Under the pieces are notes generated by a model. That model had not been told where the DNA came from, did no database searches, and saw nothing but the letters and a program-made list of their open reading frames with translations. Source: Streptomyces sp. SirexAA-E (GTDB taxonomy: Bacteria; Actinomycetota; Actinomycetes; Streptomycetales; Streptomycetaceae). From it: a DNA stretch of 64,000 nucleotides. How positions within the stretch are numbered: position 1 is the stretch's first letter; each line of letters starts with the position of its first letter. The stretch is from assembly GCF_000177195.2 (NCBI RefSeq), contig NC_015953.1, positions 4,650,001 to 4,714,000 of the forward strand, in the 5' to 3' direction. Shown piece by piece: positions 1-7,350 of this stretch. The position numbers and the translations under genes were made by a program.

Positions 1-750
1 GTGCGCGCGGCGATCACCCCCCGCACCAAGGCGGTCTGGGTGGAGACCCCGTCCAACCCGCTGCTCGGCATCACCGACATCGCGGCCGTCGCGGGTGTGG
101 CCCGGCAGGCGGGCGTGCGGCTCGTCGTCGACAACACCTTCGCCAGCCCCTACCTCCAGCAGCCGCTCGCGCTCGGCGCGGACGTCGTGGTGCACTCCAC
201 CACCAAGTACATGGGCGGGCACTCGGACGTGGTCGGCGGTGCGCTGGTCACCGACGACCCCCAGCTCGCCGATGAACTGGTGTACCACCAGAACGCGATG
301 GGCGCCGTCGCCGGGCCGTTCGACGCGTGGCTGGTGCTGCGCGGCATCAAGACGCTGGCGGTGCGCATGGACCGCCACGACGAGAACGCCACCAAGGTGG
401 CCGACCTGCTGACCCGGCACCCCAAGGTGAGCCAGGTCCTCTACCCGGGTCTGCCGGAGCACCCGGGGCACGAGGTCGCCGCCAAGCAGATGAAGGCGTT
501 CGGCGGGATGGTGTCCTTCCGCGTCGCGGGCGGCGAGGAGGCGGCGGTCGAGGTCTGCAACCGGGCGAAGCTGTTCACGCTCGGTGAGTCCCTCGGCGGT
601 GTGGAGTCGCTGATCGAGCACCCGGGCCGGATGACGCACGCGTCCACCGCCGGTTCCCTGCTGGAGGTGCCGGCCGACCTGGTCCGGCTGTCCGTCGGCA
701 TCGAGAACGCCGACGACCTGCTGGCCGACCTCACCCAGGCGCTCGGCTGA
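1..750 (+). CDS. metB: Cystathionine gamma-synthase, 3' part
   Basis: PLP-dependent Cys/Met-metabolism enzyme that condenses an activated homoserine ester with cysteine to give cystathionine, in cytosolic methionine biosynthesis. The reading frame is open at the first base, so about 130 N-terminal residues of a usual 380-390 lie outside the window. Visible hallmarks are VDNTFASP (cofactor-binding aspartate) and HSTTKYMGGHSD with the Schiff-base lysine at visible codon 69. The C-terminal half with SLGGVESLIEHP is characteristic of the family. Cystathionine gamma-lyase and O-acetylhomoserine sulfhydrylase share this fold, so the exact reaction is inferred from overall similarity. A strong hairpin follows the stop codon. 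Confidence 0.9.
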   Translation: MRAAITPRTKAVWVETPSNPLLGITDIAAVAGVARQAGVRLVVDNTFASPYLQQPLALGADVVVHSTTKYMGGHSDVVGGALVTDDPQLADELVYHQNAMGAVAGPFDAWLVLRGIKTLAVRMDRHDENATKVADLLTRHPKVSQVLYPGLPEHPGHEVAAKQMKAFGGMVSFRVAGGEEAAVEVCNRAKLFTLGESLGGVESLIEHPGRMTHASTAGSLLEVPADLVRLSVGIENADDLLADLTQALG

Positions 751-758
751 GTGACGTG

Positions 759-803
759 CGGACGCCCGGCGGCCGAGGGGACTCCCCGGCCGCCGGGCGT
801 CCG
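759..803. terminator. Intrinsic terminator between metB and the MarR gene
   Basis: A perfect 16-bp inverted repeat (759-774 with 788-803) lies 9 bases after the metB stop. Its loop contains a further GGGG/CCCC pair. It sits between convergent genes, so it can serve both directions. There is no U tract, as is common in streptomycetes. Confidence 0.75.
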
Positions 804-837
804 TGTCACCCCGGGCCGTCGCCCCGGGGTTTCGCCG

Positions 838-1368
838 TCAGCCCTCCTGCGGCTGCTGGTGCGCGGCCGCGCGGGCGGCCAGGGAGGCGTTGAAGCGGGT
901 CAGCAGCGCGCAGAAGGTGTCGCGCTCCTCCTCGCTCCAGTCGTCGGTCACCCGGGACATCAGCTCACGGCGCGAGGTACGGACCTCCTCCAGGCGCGTC
1001 TGGCCGCGCGGAGACAGCTGCAGGACGACCGCCCGGCCGTCCTCCGGGTGCGAGGTCCGCTTGACGAGGCCGGTGTCGACGAGCGGCGCCACCTGCCGGG
1101 TCACGGTCGACGAGTCGATGCCCATACCGGCGGCCAAGGCCTTGACCCCCATCGGGCCTTCCTTGTCGAGGCGGTTGAGCAGCAGGTAGGCGGCCCGGTC
1201 CATCGAGTTGCGGACCTGGCCGACACCGCCGAGGCGGGTCTGCTCGGCACGGCGGGCGAAGACGGCCACCTGGTGCTGGAGAGCGTCGAGGAGGTGGTCC
1301 GCCCCCGGGTCTCCGGGGGCGCTGCCCCCGGTGGGGGACGCGGCAGTCGACATGTCCTGAGGGGGCAT
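838..1368 (-). CDS. MarR-family transcriptional regulator
   Basis: A 176-residue winged-helix regulator. Residues around 60-125 form the MarR DNA-binding domain: an AAGMGIDSSTVTRQVAPL recognition-helix region followed by a wing with SHPEDGRAVVLQLS. The N-terminal 30 residues are Gly/Pro-rich and probably disordered. I chose the ATG at 1368; a second ATG at 1353 would remove five residues. The gene is divergent from the threonine dehydratase gene, with a 156-bp intergenic region between them. MarR proteins often control the divergent neighbour and respond to small phenolic or amphipathic ligands, but no ligand can be read from the sequence. Confidence 0.88.
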   Translation of the reverse strand: MPPQDMSTAASPTGGSAPGDPGADHLLDALQHQVAVFARRAEQTRLGGVGQVRNSMDRAAYLLLNRLDKEGPMGVKALAAGMGIDSSTVTRQVAPLVDTGLVKRTSHPEDGRAVVLQLSPRGQTRLEEVRTSRRELMSRVTDDWSEEERDTFCALLTRFNASLAARAAAHQQPQEG

Positions 1369-1510
1369 GGCCGGGAGCTCTCTTCGTGCGGTGTCGGATG
1401 GGTGGGGGACAGAGTACGCGGCCCCGGGGCAACGTGTACCAGCGCTGCACAAACCTGTGGACACCACCGCAGCCCGCCATGAGACACGACGGCCCGGACG
1501 GCCTCGAACT

Positions 1511-1521
1511 GCAAGACTTGC
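1511..1521. promoter_or_regulatory. Candidate operator palindrome before threonine dehydratase
   Basis: GCAAG-A-CTTGC is a perfect inverted repeat with 5-base arms ending three bases before the ATG at 1525. It occupies the place where a ribosome binding site would be, and no clear Shine-Dalgarno is visible there. It could be a MarR-type operator for the divergent regulator. It is short, so chance is possible. Confidence 0.3.
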
Positions 1522-1524
1522 GGT

Positions 1525-2754
1525 ATGACCTTCCGTACGTCGGCCCCCGTCCCGCCCCTGATCCTCGACGACGTCCGGGGGGCGCAGAAAATGCTCTCCG
1601 GGGTGGTGAAGACGACCGGGATGGCGGGCAGCCGCCACCTTTCGTCCCTGGTCGGCGCGCCGGTCCACCTCAAGTGCGAGAACCTCCAGCGCACCGGTTC
1701 GTTCAAACTGCGCGGCGCCTACGTACGGATCGCGGGCCTCAGCCCCGTGGAACGGGCCGCCGGGGTGGTGGCCGCGAGTGCCGGGAACCATGCGCAGGGT
1801 GTGGCACTGGCCTCCTCGCTCCTCGGCGTACGCTCCACCGTCTTCATGCCGGTCGGCGCCCCGCTGCCCAAGGTGGCGGCGACCCGTGAGTACGGCGCCG
1901 AGGTGCGGCTGCACGGCCAGGTCGTCGACGAGACGCTGGCCGCCGCGCAGGAGCACGCGGAGCGGACCGGGGCCGTCTTCATCCACCCCTTCGACCACCC
2001 GGACATCATCGCGGGGCAGGGCACCGTCGGGCTGGAGATCCTGGAGCAGTGCCCGGAGGTCCGCACCATCGTCGTGGGCGTCGGCGGAGGCGGGCTCGTC
2101 GCGGGCATCGCGGTGGCGGTGAAGGCCCTGCGCCCCGACGTGAGGATCGTGGGGGTGCAGGCCGCGGGCGCCGCCGGCTATCCGCCGTCGCTGGCCGCCG
2201 GGCACCCGGTGGCGCTGGACTCGGTGCAGACGATGGCCGACGGCATCAAGGTCGGCCGCCCCGGTGACATCCCCTTCGGCCTGGTCCGGGAGCTGGTCGA
2301 CGAGGTCCGCACGGTGACCGAGGACGAGCTCTCCAGCGCGCTGCTGCTCTGCCTGGAACGCGCCAAGATGGTCGTCGAGCCGGCCGGGGCCAGCCCGGTC
2401 GCCGCCCTCCTGAGCGACCCCGGGGCCTTCCACGGCCCTGTCGTGGCCGTGCTGTCCGGCGGCAACGTGGACCCGCTGCTGACGCAGCGCATCCTGACCC
2501 ACGGCATGGCCGTGGGCGGCCGCTACCTGAGCCTGCGGCTCCGCCTCACCGACCGCCCCGGGGCGCTCGCCGCACTGCTCTCCACGCTGTCCCTGGCGGA
2601 CGCCAACGTGCTCGACGTGAGCCATGTACGCACCGACCCGCGGCTCGGGCTGACCGAGGCGGAGGTGGAACTCCACCTGGAGACCCAGGGCCGGGACCAC
2701 TGCGTGGAGGTCGCCGAGGCGCTGCGGGAGGCGGGGTACCGGGTGATGGGCTGA
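1525..2754 (+). CDS. ilvA: Threonine ammonia-lyase (threonine dehydratase)
   Basis: Converts L-threonine to 2-oxobutyrate and ammonia with PLP. The 2-oxobutyrate feeds isoleucine synthesis or propionyl-CoA formation. The protein has 409 residues. The fold-type II catalytic core spans about residues 20-320, with the Schiff-base lysine in RTGSFKLRGAY (around residue 58) and the glycine-rich phosphate loop VGVGGGGLVAG. A single ACT-like domain fills the last 75 residues (LRLRLTDRPGALAALL). The length matches the single-ACT, catabolic-like class, so allosteric regulation is likely. The gene stands alone, divergent from the MarR regulator. tdcB would be an alternative name. Confidence 0.9.
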   Translation: MTFRTSAPVPPLILDDVRGAQKMLSGVVKTTGMAGSRHLSSLVGAPVHLKCENLQRTGSFKLRGAYVRIAGLSPVERAAGVVAASAGNHAQGVALASSLLGVRSTVFMPVGAPLPKVAATREYGAEVRLHGQVVDETLAAAQEHAERTGAVFIHPFDHPDIIAGQGTVGLEILEQCPEVRTIVVGVGGGGLVAGIAVAVKALRPDVRIVGVQAAGAAGYPPSLAAGHPVALDSVQTMADGIKVGRPGDIPFGLVRELVDEVRTVTEDELSSALLLCLERAKMVVEPAGASPVAALLSDPGAFHGPVVAVLSGGNVDPLLTQRILTHGMAVGGRYLSLRLRLTDRPGALAALLSTLSLADANVLDVSHVRTDPRLGLTEAEVELHLETQGRDHCVEVAEALREAGYRVMG

Positions 2755-2810
2755 CCACGCGTGTCGGGCCGGCAGCGGCCGGGTACCGAGAACCCGTTGT
2801 GGGTCGCGAT

Positions 2811-2822
2811 GTATCGCGATAC
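2811..2822. promoter_or_regulatory. Candidate operator upstream of the ABC exporter
   Basis: GTATCGCGATAC is a perfect 12-bp palindrome about 100 bases upstream of the exporter ATPase start. Drug-exporter operons are commonly controlled by TetR or PadR repressors that bind such sites. No obvious cognate regulator lies next to this operon, so the binding protein is unknown. Confidence 0.4.
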
Positions 2823-2920
2823 TGTGCCATCGCCGAACACTCCGGTGTTCCCGGCGCACGGGGGCCGGGAACTCTACGATCCCTTTCGGAAGTCACCTGA
2901 ACGCAACGGGGGAATCCCAC

Positions 2921-3925
2921 ATGCCAGGCGCCATTTACGCCGAAGGCCTGGTCAAGACCTTCGGCGATGTACGTGCACTGGACGGCGTCGACCTCGACGT
3001 ACCCGAAGGCACCGTCCTGGGCCTCCTGGGCCCGAACGGTGCCGGTAAGACGACCGCCGTACGCGTCCTGACGACCCTGCTCCGGCCCGACAGCGGGCAG
3101 GCCGTCGTGGCGGGTGTCGACGTGCTGAAGTACCCCAACGAGGTACGCCGCTCGATCGGCCTCTCGGGCCAGTTCGCGGCCGTCGACGAATACCTCACCG
3201 GCCGCGAGAACCTGCGGATGGTCGGGCAGCTCTACCAGATGAGCGGGCGCGACGCGAAGAAGCGGGCCGACCAGCTGCTGGAGCGGTTCAACCTCGCCGA
3301 CGCGGCCGACCGCACCGCGAAGACGTACTCCGGGGGCATGCGCCGCCGCCTCGACCTGGCGGCGGCGCTCGTCGTCTCCCCGCCGGTCATGTTCATGGAC
3401 GAGCCCACCACCGGTCTCGACCCCCGCAACCGGCAGCAGCTCTGGGAGGTCATCCAGGACCTCGTCGCCGGCGGCACGACGCTGCTGCTGACCACGCAGT
3501 ACCTGGAGGAGGCCGACCACCTGGCCCACGACATCTGCGTGATCGACCACGGCAAGGTCATCGCCCGCGGCACCTCCGACCAGCTCAAGGCCCGCACGGG
3601 CGGCGAGCGCGTCGAGGTCGTCGTCCACCAGAGCGACCAGATCGAGCCCGCACGCTCGGTGCTCGCCGCCTACGGCAAGGGCGAGATCGCCGTCTCCCCG
3701 CACACCCGCAAGCTGACCGTCCCGGTCACCGGCGGGGCCAAGCTGCTCGCGGAGGTCATCCGCGACCTCGACACCCGCGGCGTGGAGATCGACGACATCG
3801 GGCTGCGCCGGCCCACCCTCGACGACGTCTTCATCTCGCTCACCGGGCACGCCGCCGAGCAGGCGAAGGCCGACGAGGCCGGACCGACCGAGGCCGACCG
3901 GGGCCGTAAGGAGTCAGAGCGGTGA
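2921..3925 (+). CDS. ABC exporter ATPase, DrrA type
   Basis: ATP-binding subunit of a two-gene drug or lipid exporter, 334 residues. It shows Walker A LLGPNGAGKTT (residues about 36-46), the signature YSGGMRRRLDLAAAL, Walker B VMFMDEPTTGLDP and the H-loop region TTQYLEEADHLA. The roughly 100-residue C-terminal extension is typical of daunorubicin-resistance DrrA-like subunits. The start codon follows AACGGGGGAATCCCAC. The stop overlaps the permease start by four bases, indicating translational coupling. The substrate cannot be inferred. Confidence 0.92.
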   Translation: MPGAIYAEGLVKTFGDVRALDGVDLDVPEGTVLGLLGPNGAGKTTAVRVLTTLLRPDSGQAVVAGVDVLKYPNEVRRSIGLSGQFAAVDEYLTGRENLRMVGQLYQMSGRDAKKRADQLLERFNLADAADRTAKTYSGGMRRRLDLAAALVVSPPVMFMDEPTTGLDPRNRQQLWEVIQDLVAGGTTLLLTTQYLEEADHLAHDICVIDHGKVIARGTSDQLKARTGGERVEVVVHQSDQIEPARSVLAAYGKGEIAVSPHTRKLTVPVTGGAKLLAEVIRDLDTRGVEIDDIGLRRPTLDDVFISLTGHAAEQAKADEAGPTEADRGRKESER

Positions 3926-4776
3926 CCACCACCCCCACATCCGAATTCGCCCCGAGGGCGCGGCGGGGAGCGATCGCGCAGTCGGTCGTGGACTCCCTGG
4001 TCGTCGCCCGGAGGAACCTGATCCGCATGATCAGGATTCCCGAGATGGTGATCTTCGGCCTGATCCAGCCGATCATGTTCGTGGTGCTGTTCACCTACGT
4101 CTTCGGCGGCTCCATCAAGGTCGGCGGCACCATCTCGCCCCAGGCCTACCGCGAGTTCCTGATGGCCGGCATCTTCGCCCAGACCGTCACCTTCGCCACC
4201 GCCGGGGCCGGGGCGGGCATCGCCGACGACATGCACAAGGGGCTGATCGACCGCTTCAGGTCCCTGCCCATGGCCCGGGGCGCCGTCCTCACCGGACGTA
4301 CGCTCGCCGACCTCGTGCAGACCGCCCTCACGCTCGTGGTGCTCGCGGGTGTCGCGCTCATCGTCGGCTGGCGGACCCACGAGAACATCGGCAAGGTGCT
4401 GCTCGGCTTCCTGCTGCTGCTCCTGCTCGGCTACGCGTTCTCCTGGATCGGCGCCCTGATCGGCCTGATCGTGCGGACGCCCGAGGCCGCCACGTCCGGC
4501 GGGCTGATCTGGCTCTTCCCGCTGACGTTCATCTCGAACGCCTTCGTGGACGCCAACCAGATGCCGGCGTTCCTGCGGCACATCGCCGAGTGGAACCCCT
4601 TCAGCGCCACCGTGCAGGCCTGCCGTGAGCTGTTCGGCAACCTGCCGCCGGGCTTCGTCACCCCGGACGCCTGGCCGATGCGGCACCCGATCCTCGCGTC
4701 GGTGATCTGGTCGGTCGTCATCCTCGTGGTCTTCCGGACCCTCGCGGTCCGCAAGTACCGCTCGGCGACCGCCTGA
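3922..4776 (+). CDS. ABC exporter permease, DrrB type (ABC-2)
   Basis: Membrane partner of the preceding ATPase, 284 residues, starting with GTG inside the ATPase stop. About six membrane segments are seen, for example MVIFGLIQPIMFVVLFTYVF, VLLGFLLLLLLGYAFSWIGALIGL and ILASVIWSVVILVVF. The ABC-2 signature region FRSLPMARGAVLTGRTLADL follows the second segment. Together with the ATPase it should form a homodimeric exporter of hydrophobic compounds. A strong hairpin ends the unit. Confidence 0.92.
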   Translation: MTTTPTSEFAPRARRGAIAQSVVDSLVVARRNLIRMIRIPEMVIFGLIQPIMFVVLFTYVFGGSIKVGGTISPQAYREFLMAGIFAQTVTFATAGAGAGIADDMHKGLIDRFRSLPMARGAVLTGRTLADLVQTALTLVVLAGVALIVGWRTHENIGKVLLGFLLLLLLGYAFSWIGALIGLIVRTPEAATSGGLIWLFPLTFISNAFVDANQMPAFLRHIAEWNPFSATVQACRELFGNLPPGFVTPDAWPMRHPILASVIWSVVILVVFRTLAVRKYRSATA

Positions 4777-4798
4777 GCACCGGCCCGCGACCGCGAGA

Positions 4799-4824
4799 AG
4801 CCCCGGCCGCACCCGGCCGGGGCT
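4799..4824. terminator. Bidirectional terminator between exporter and greA
   Basis: A perfect 10-bp stem (AGCCCCGGCC, 4799-4808, with 4815-4824) and a 6-base loop lie between two convergent genes. Confidence 0.8.
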
Positions 4825-4845
4825 CCTCGATGAGGTGGGTGGGGG

Positions 4846-5343
4846 TCAGCCCGTGTACGGCTTCGCCGTGAGGATCTTCACCGTCGCCTTCTTGCCGTTC
4901 GGCAGCTCGTACTCCGCTTCCTCACCCATCCGCTTGCCGTTCACGCCCGTGCCGAGCGGGGACTGCGGGGAGTAGGTCTCGATGTCGCCGGTCGCGTATT
5001 CGCGGGAGGCGAGCAGGAAGGTGAGCGTGTCGTCCGGGTCGCCGTCGAAGGCGATCGTGACGACCATGCCGGGCTCGACCACGCCGTCGTCGGCCGGCGG
5101 CTCGCCGACCTTCGCGTGTTCCAGGAGCTGGGTGAGCTGTCGCACCCGGAGCTCCATCTTGCCCTGCTCCTCCTTGGCTGCGTGGTACCCGCCGTTCTCG
5201 CGGAGGTCACCCTCCTCGCGGGCCGCCGCGATCTTGACGGAGATCTCCGTGCGCGCGGGACCAGACAGGTACTCCAGCTCGGCCTTGAGCTGGTTGTACG
5301 CCTCCTGCGTGAGCCAGGTGACGTTATCGCTGGTCTGGGTCAC
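4846..5343 (-). CDS. greA: Transcription elongation factor GreA
   Basis: Binds RNA polymerase through the secondary channel and stimulates cleavage of backtracked transcripts. The protein has 165 residues. The N-terminal coiled coil carries the catalytic acidic tip in EEGDLRENGGYHAAKEEQ, and the C-terminal globular domain contains SPLGTGVNGKRMGEEAEY. I chose the GTG at 5343 because GAGGAG lies just upstream and the protein then begins like other actinobacterial GreA (TQTSDNVTWLTQEAYNQLK). An upstream in-frame ATG would add about 30 unlike residues. Confidence 0.95.
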   Translation of the reverse strand: MTQTSDNVTWLTQEAYNQLKAELEYLSGPARTEISVKIAAAREEGDLRENGGYHAAKEEQGKMELRVRQLTQLLEHAKVGEPPADDGVVEPGMVVTIAFDGDPDDTLTFLLASREYATGDIETYSPQSPLGTGVNGKRMGEEAEYELPNGKKATVKILTAKPYTG

Positions 5344-5572
5344 AGGGTGCTCCTCGTCGGTACTGGGAATACAAAGCATCGCCCTACCCCAAGCATGTGC
5401 TGCCACGGGTGGGCGAAACCACGAGCCTAACAATTCCCCGCGAAAAGGGGGAGAAGGTAAACCGTCACACGCCGTCGGCGTGGGTACGCGCCCCCGCGCA
5501 CGGCCTGGGCACGGTGTGCGCCGCGGGTCGTCCCGCGCGCGTCGGACGCCCCGGGGCGTCGCGCGTGACGGG

Positions 5573-5977
5573 TCAGCCGCTGACGCCGCAGGACATCAGC
5601 TCGACCGCGGTCGCCCTGGACGTCGTGCGCATCGAGACGACGGTGTCGATCCGGTCGGAGCCCGCGTCGAGCCGGACCTCCTTGCGGCCCACCTCGCCGC
5701 CGTCCTCGCTCAGGGCGCGGACCGTGCAGTGCGCCACGACGTCCCGCTCCTTGCGGACCTCCACGTGCGCGTCGGCCCGCTCGTCGGAGACCACCTTGGA
5801 CTTGATGATCTCCGCGCTCACGTCCTGGCCGGCGACGTAGGCGTACCCGAACCAGCCGATCACGGCGAGGAGAACGGCACCGAGCACCGCCCCGACGATC
5901 TTCAGCGTGCGGTCGGCGCGTTGATCCCGCGACCGGCCGTAGCGCCCGTCGGGCAAGGCCTCGCGCACCGCTGCCAT
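5573..5977 (-). CDS. DUF4307 membrane protein
   Basis: A 134-residue protein of an actinobacterial family of unknown function. It has a short Arg/Asp-rich cytoplasmic head (RYGRSRDQRADR), one membrane helix (IVGAVLGAVLLAVIGWFGYAYV, about residues 27-48) and an extracytoplasmic domain of about 85 residues. Two cysteines (AHCTVRA and ELMSCGVSG) could form a disulfide. The start at 5977 follows GGAGGAACG. In actinobacteria this family is often found divergent from mca, as here. Confidence 0.85.
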   Translation of the reverse strand: MAAVREALPDGRYGRSRDQRADRTLKIVGAVLGAVLLAVIGWFGYAYVAGQDVSAEIIKSKVVSDERADAHVEVRKERDVVAHCTVRALSEDGGEVGRKEVRLDAGSDRIDTVVSMRTTSRATAVELMSCGVSG

Positions 5978-6074
5978 GATCGTTCCTCCGGTACCGGGAA
6001 TCGAGGAATTTTCCACCCCCTGGTTCAGTCACTATAGAAGCCGACCATTGCGACCAATCACCGAGGACCGAGTC

Positions 6075-6956
6075 TTGACCCAGCAGCTGAGACTGATGGC
6101 CGTTCACGCCCACCCCGACGACGAGTCGAGCAAGGGCGCGGCCACCATGGCCAAGTACGTGTCCGAGGGGGTGGACGTCCTGGTCGTCACCTGCACGGGC
6201 GGCGAACGCGGCTCCATCCTCAACCCGAAGCTCCAGGGGGACGCGTACATCGAGGAGCACATCCACGAGGTGCGCAAGAAGGAGATGGACGAGGCCCGGG
6301 AGATCCTGGGCGTCAAGCAGGAGTGGCTCGGCTTCGTCGACTCGGGGCTGCCGGAGGGCGACCCGCTGCCGCCGCTGCCCGAGGGCTGCTTCGCCCTGGA
6401 GGACGACGAGACGGCGGCGGGGCGGCTCGTGGCGAAGATCCGCGCGTTCCGGCCGCAGGTGATCACCACGTACGACGAGAACGGCGGCTACCCGCACCCC
6501 GACCACATCAAGACGCACACCATCTCGATGATCGCCTTCGAGGCCGCCGCGGACACCGAGCGGTTCCCCGAGGCGGAGTTCGGGCCGGCCTGGCAGCCGC
6601 AGAAGCTCTACTACAACCAGGGCTTCAACCGGCCGCGCACCGTCGCCCTCCACGAGGCGCTGCTCGCCCGTGGACTGGAGTCCCCGTACGGCGACTGGCT
6701 GGAGCGCTGGAAGGAGTTCGGGCGCGCCGAGCGCACGCTGACCACGCACGTCCCGTGCGACGACTTCTTCGAGATCCGGGACAAGGCGCTGATCGCGCAC
6801 GCCACGCAGATCGACCCGGACGGCGGCTGGTTCCGGGTCCCGATGGACGTCCAGCGGGAGGTCTGGCCGACCGAGGAGTACGAGCTCGCGAAGTCTCTGG
6901 TCGCCACATCCCTCCCCGAGAGCGACCTCTTCGCGGGCATCCGCGACAATGCCTGA
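6075..6956 (+). CDS. mca: Mycothiol S-conjugate amidase
   Basis: Zinc hydrolase that cleaves mycothiol S-conjugates of electrophiles and antibiotics into a mercapturic acid and GlcN-Ins. It is a key detoxification enzyme of actinobacteria. The protein has 293 residues. The N-terminal zinc site HAHPDDE appears at residues 11-17, the second metal ligand motif is GYPHPDHIKTH, and CTGGERGSIL is conserved. I chose the TTG at 6075: GAGGA precedes it and the resulting TQQLRLMAVHAHPDDESS start matches the family. MshB is a paralogue with a similar motif, but the length and the NPKLQGDAYIEEHIHEV region favour Mca. Confidence 0.93.
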   Translation: MTQQLRLMAVHAHPDDESSKGAATMAKYVSEGVDVLVVTCTGGERGSILNPKLQGDAYIEEHIHEVRKKEMDEAREILGVKQEWLGFVDSGLPEGDPLPPLPEGCFALEDDETAAGRLVAKIRAFRPQVITTYDENGGYPHPDHIKTHTISMIAFEAAADTERFPEAEFGPAWQPQKLYYNQGFNRPRTVALHEALLARGLESPYGDWLERWKEFGRAERTLTTHVPCDDFFEIRDKALIAHATQIDPDGGWFRVPMDVQREVWPTEEYELAKSLVATSLPESDLFAGIRDNA

Positions 6957-7194
6957 TATGTACGCGACCCAGGCACTGACGCACCTCGTCCCGCTCGCCG
7001 CCGACGAGCTCGACAAGAACAAGGTCACCCCCGGCGTCCTCGGCTTCCTCGTCTTCGCGGCACTGGCCGTGGGGGTGTGGTTCCTGATGAAGTCGATGAA
7101 CCGCCACATGGGCAAGGTCGACTTCGAGGAGGCACCGGACCCCGCGGCGGCCGACGAGAAGGCGCCGGAGGAGACCGGGGCGCGGGGCAAGTAG
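6949..7194 (+). CDS. Small membrane protein downstream of mca
   Basis: An 81-residue protein with one confident membrane helix (VLGFLVFAALAVGVWFLMKSM, about residues 29-50) and a charged cytoplasmic tail rich in Glu, Ala and Lys. It overlaps the mca stop by eight bases, so the two are probably translationally coupled. An alternative ATG at 6958 would remove three residues. Function is unknown. Confidence 0.75.
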   Translation: MPDMYATQALTHLVPLAADELDKNKVTPGVLGFLVFAALAVGVWFLMKSMNRHMGKVDFEEAPDPAAADEKAPEETGARGK

Positions 7195-7209
7195 CCGTCC
7201 GTCCGCGCC

Positions 7210-7232
7210 GGGGGCACGCGGGCCCTGCCCCC
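7210..7232. terminator. Hairpin after the mca operon
   Basis: A GGGGGCA / TGCCCCC stem (7210-7216 with 7226-7232) lies 15 bases after the stop, between convergent transcription units. The intergenic stretch to 7350 holds a second GC hairpin but no gene. Confidence 0.5.
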
Positions 7233-7350
7233 GAGCGCCGCACGGCCGAGGGCGACCCCGTGACGTGGACGCGCGCTTCCCCCGGCAGGGGGCGCGCCTT
7301 CGCCGCGTACGGGGGCTCTCACGCCGGCCCTCGCGCGCCCGACGGGCGGG

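Noticed and set aside
838-2859. A 673-residue minus-strand frame across the MarR gene and the threonine dehydratase
   Set aside because: Only its C-terminal 176 residues look like a protein (MarR). The rest is the antisense of the threonine dehydratase gene, caused by high GC.
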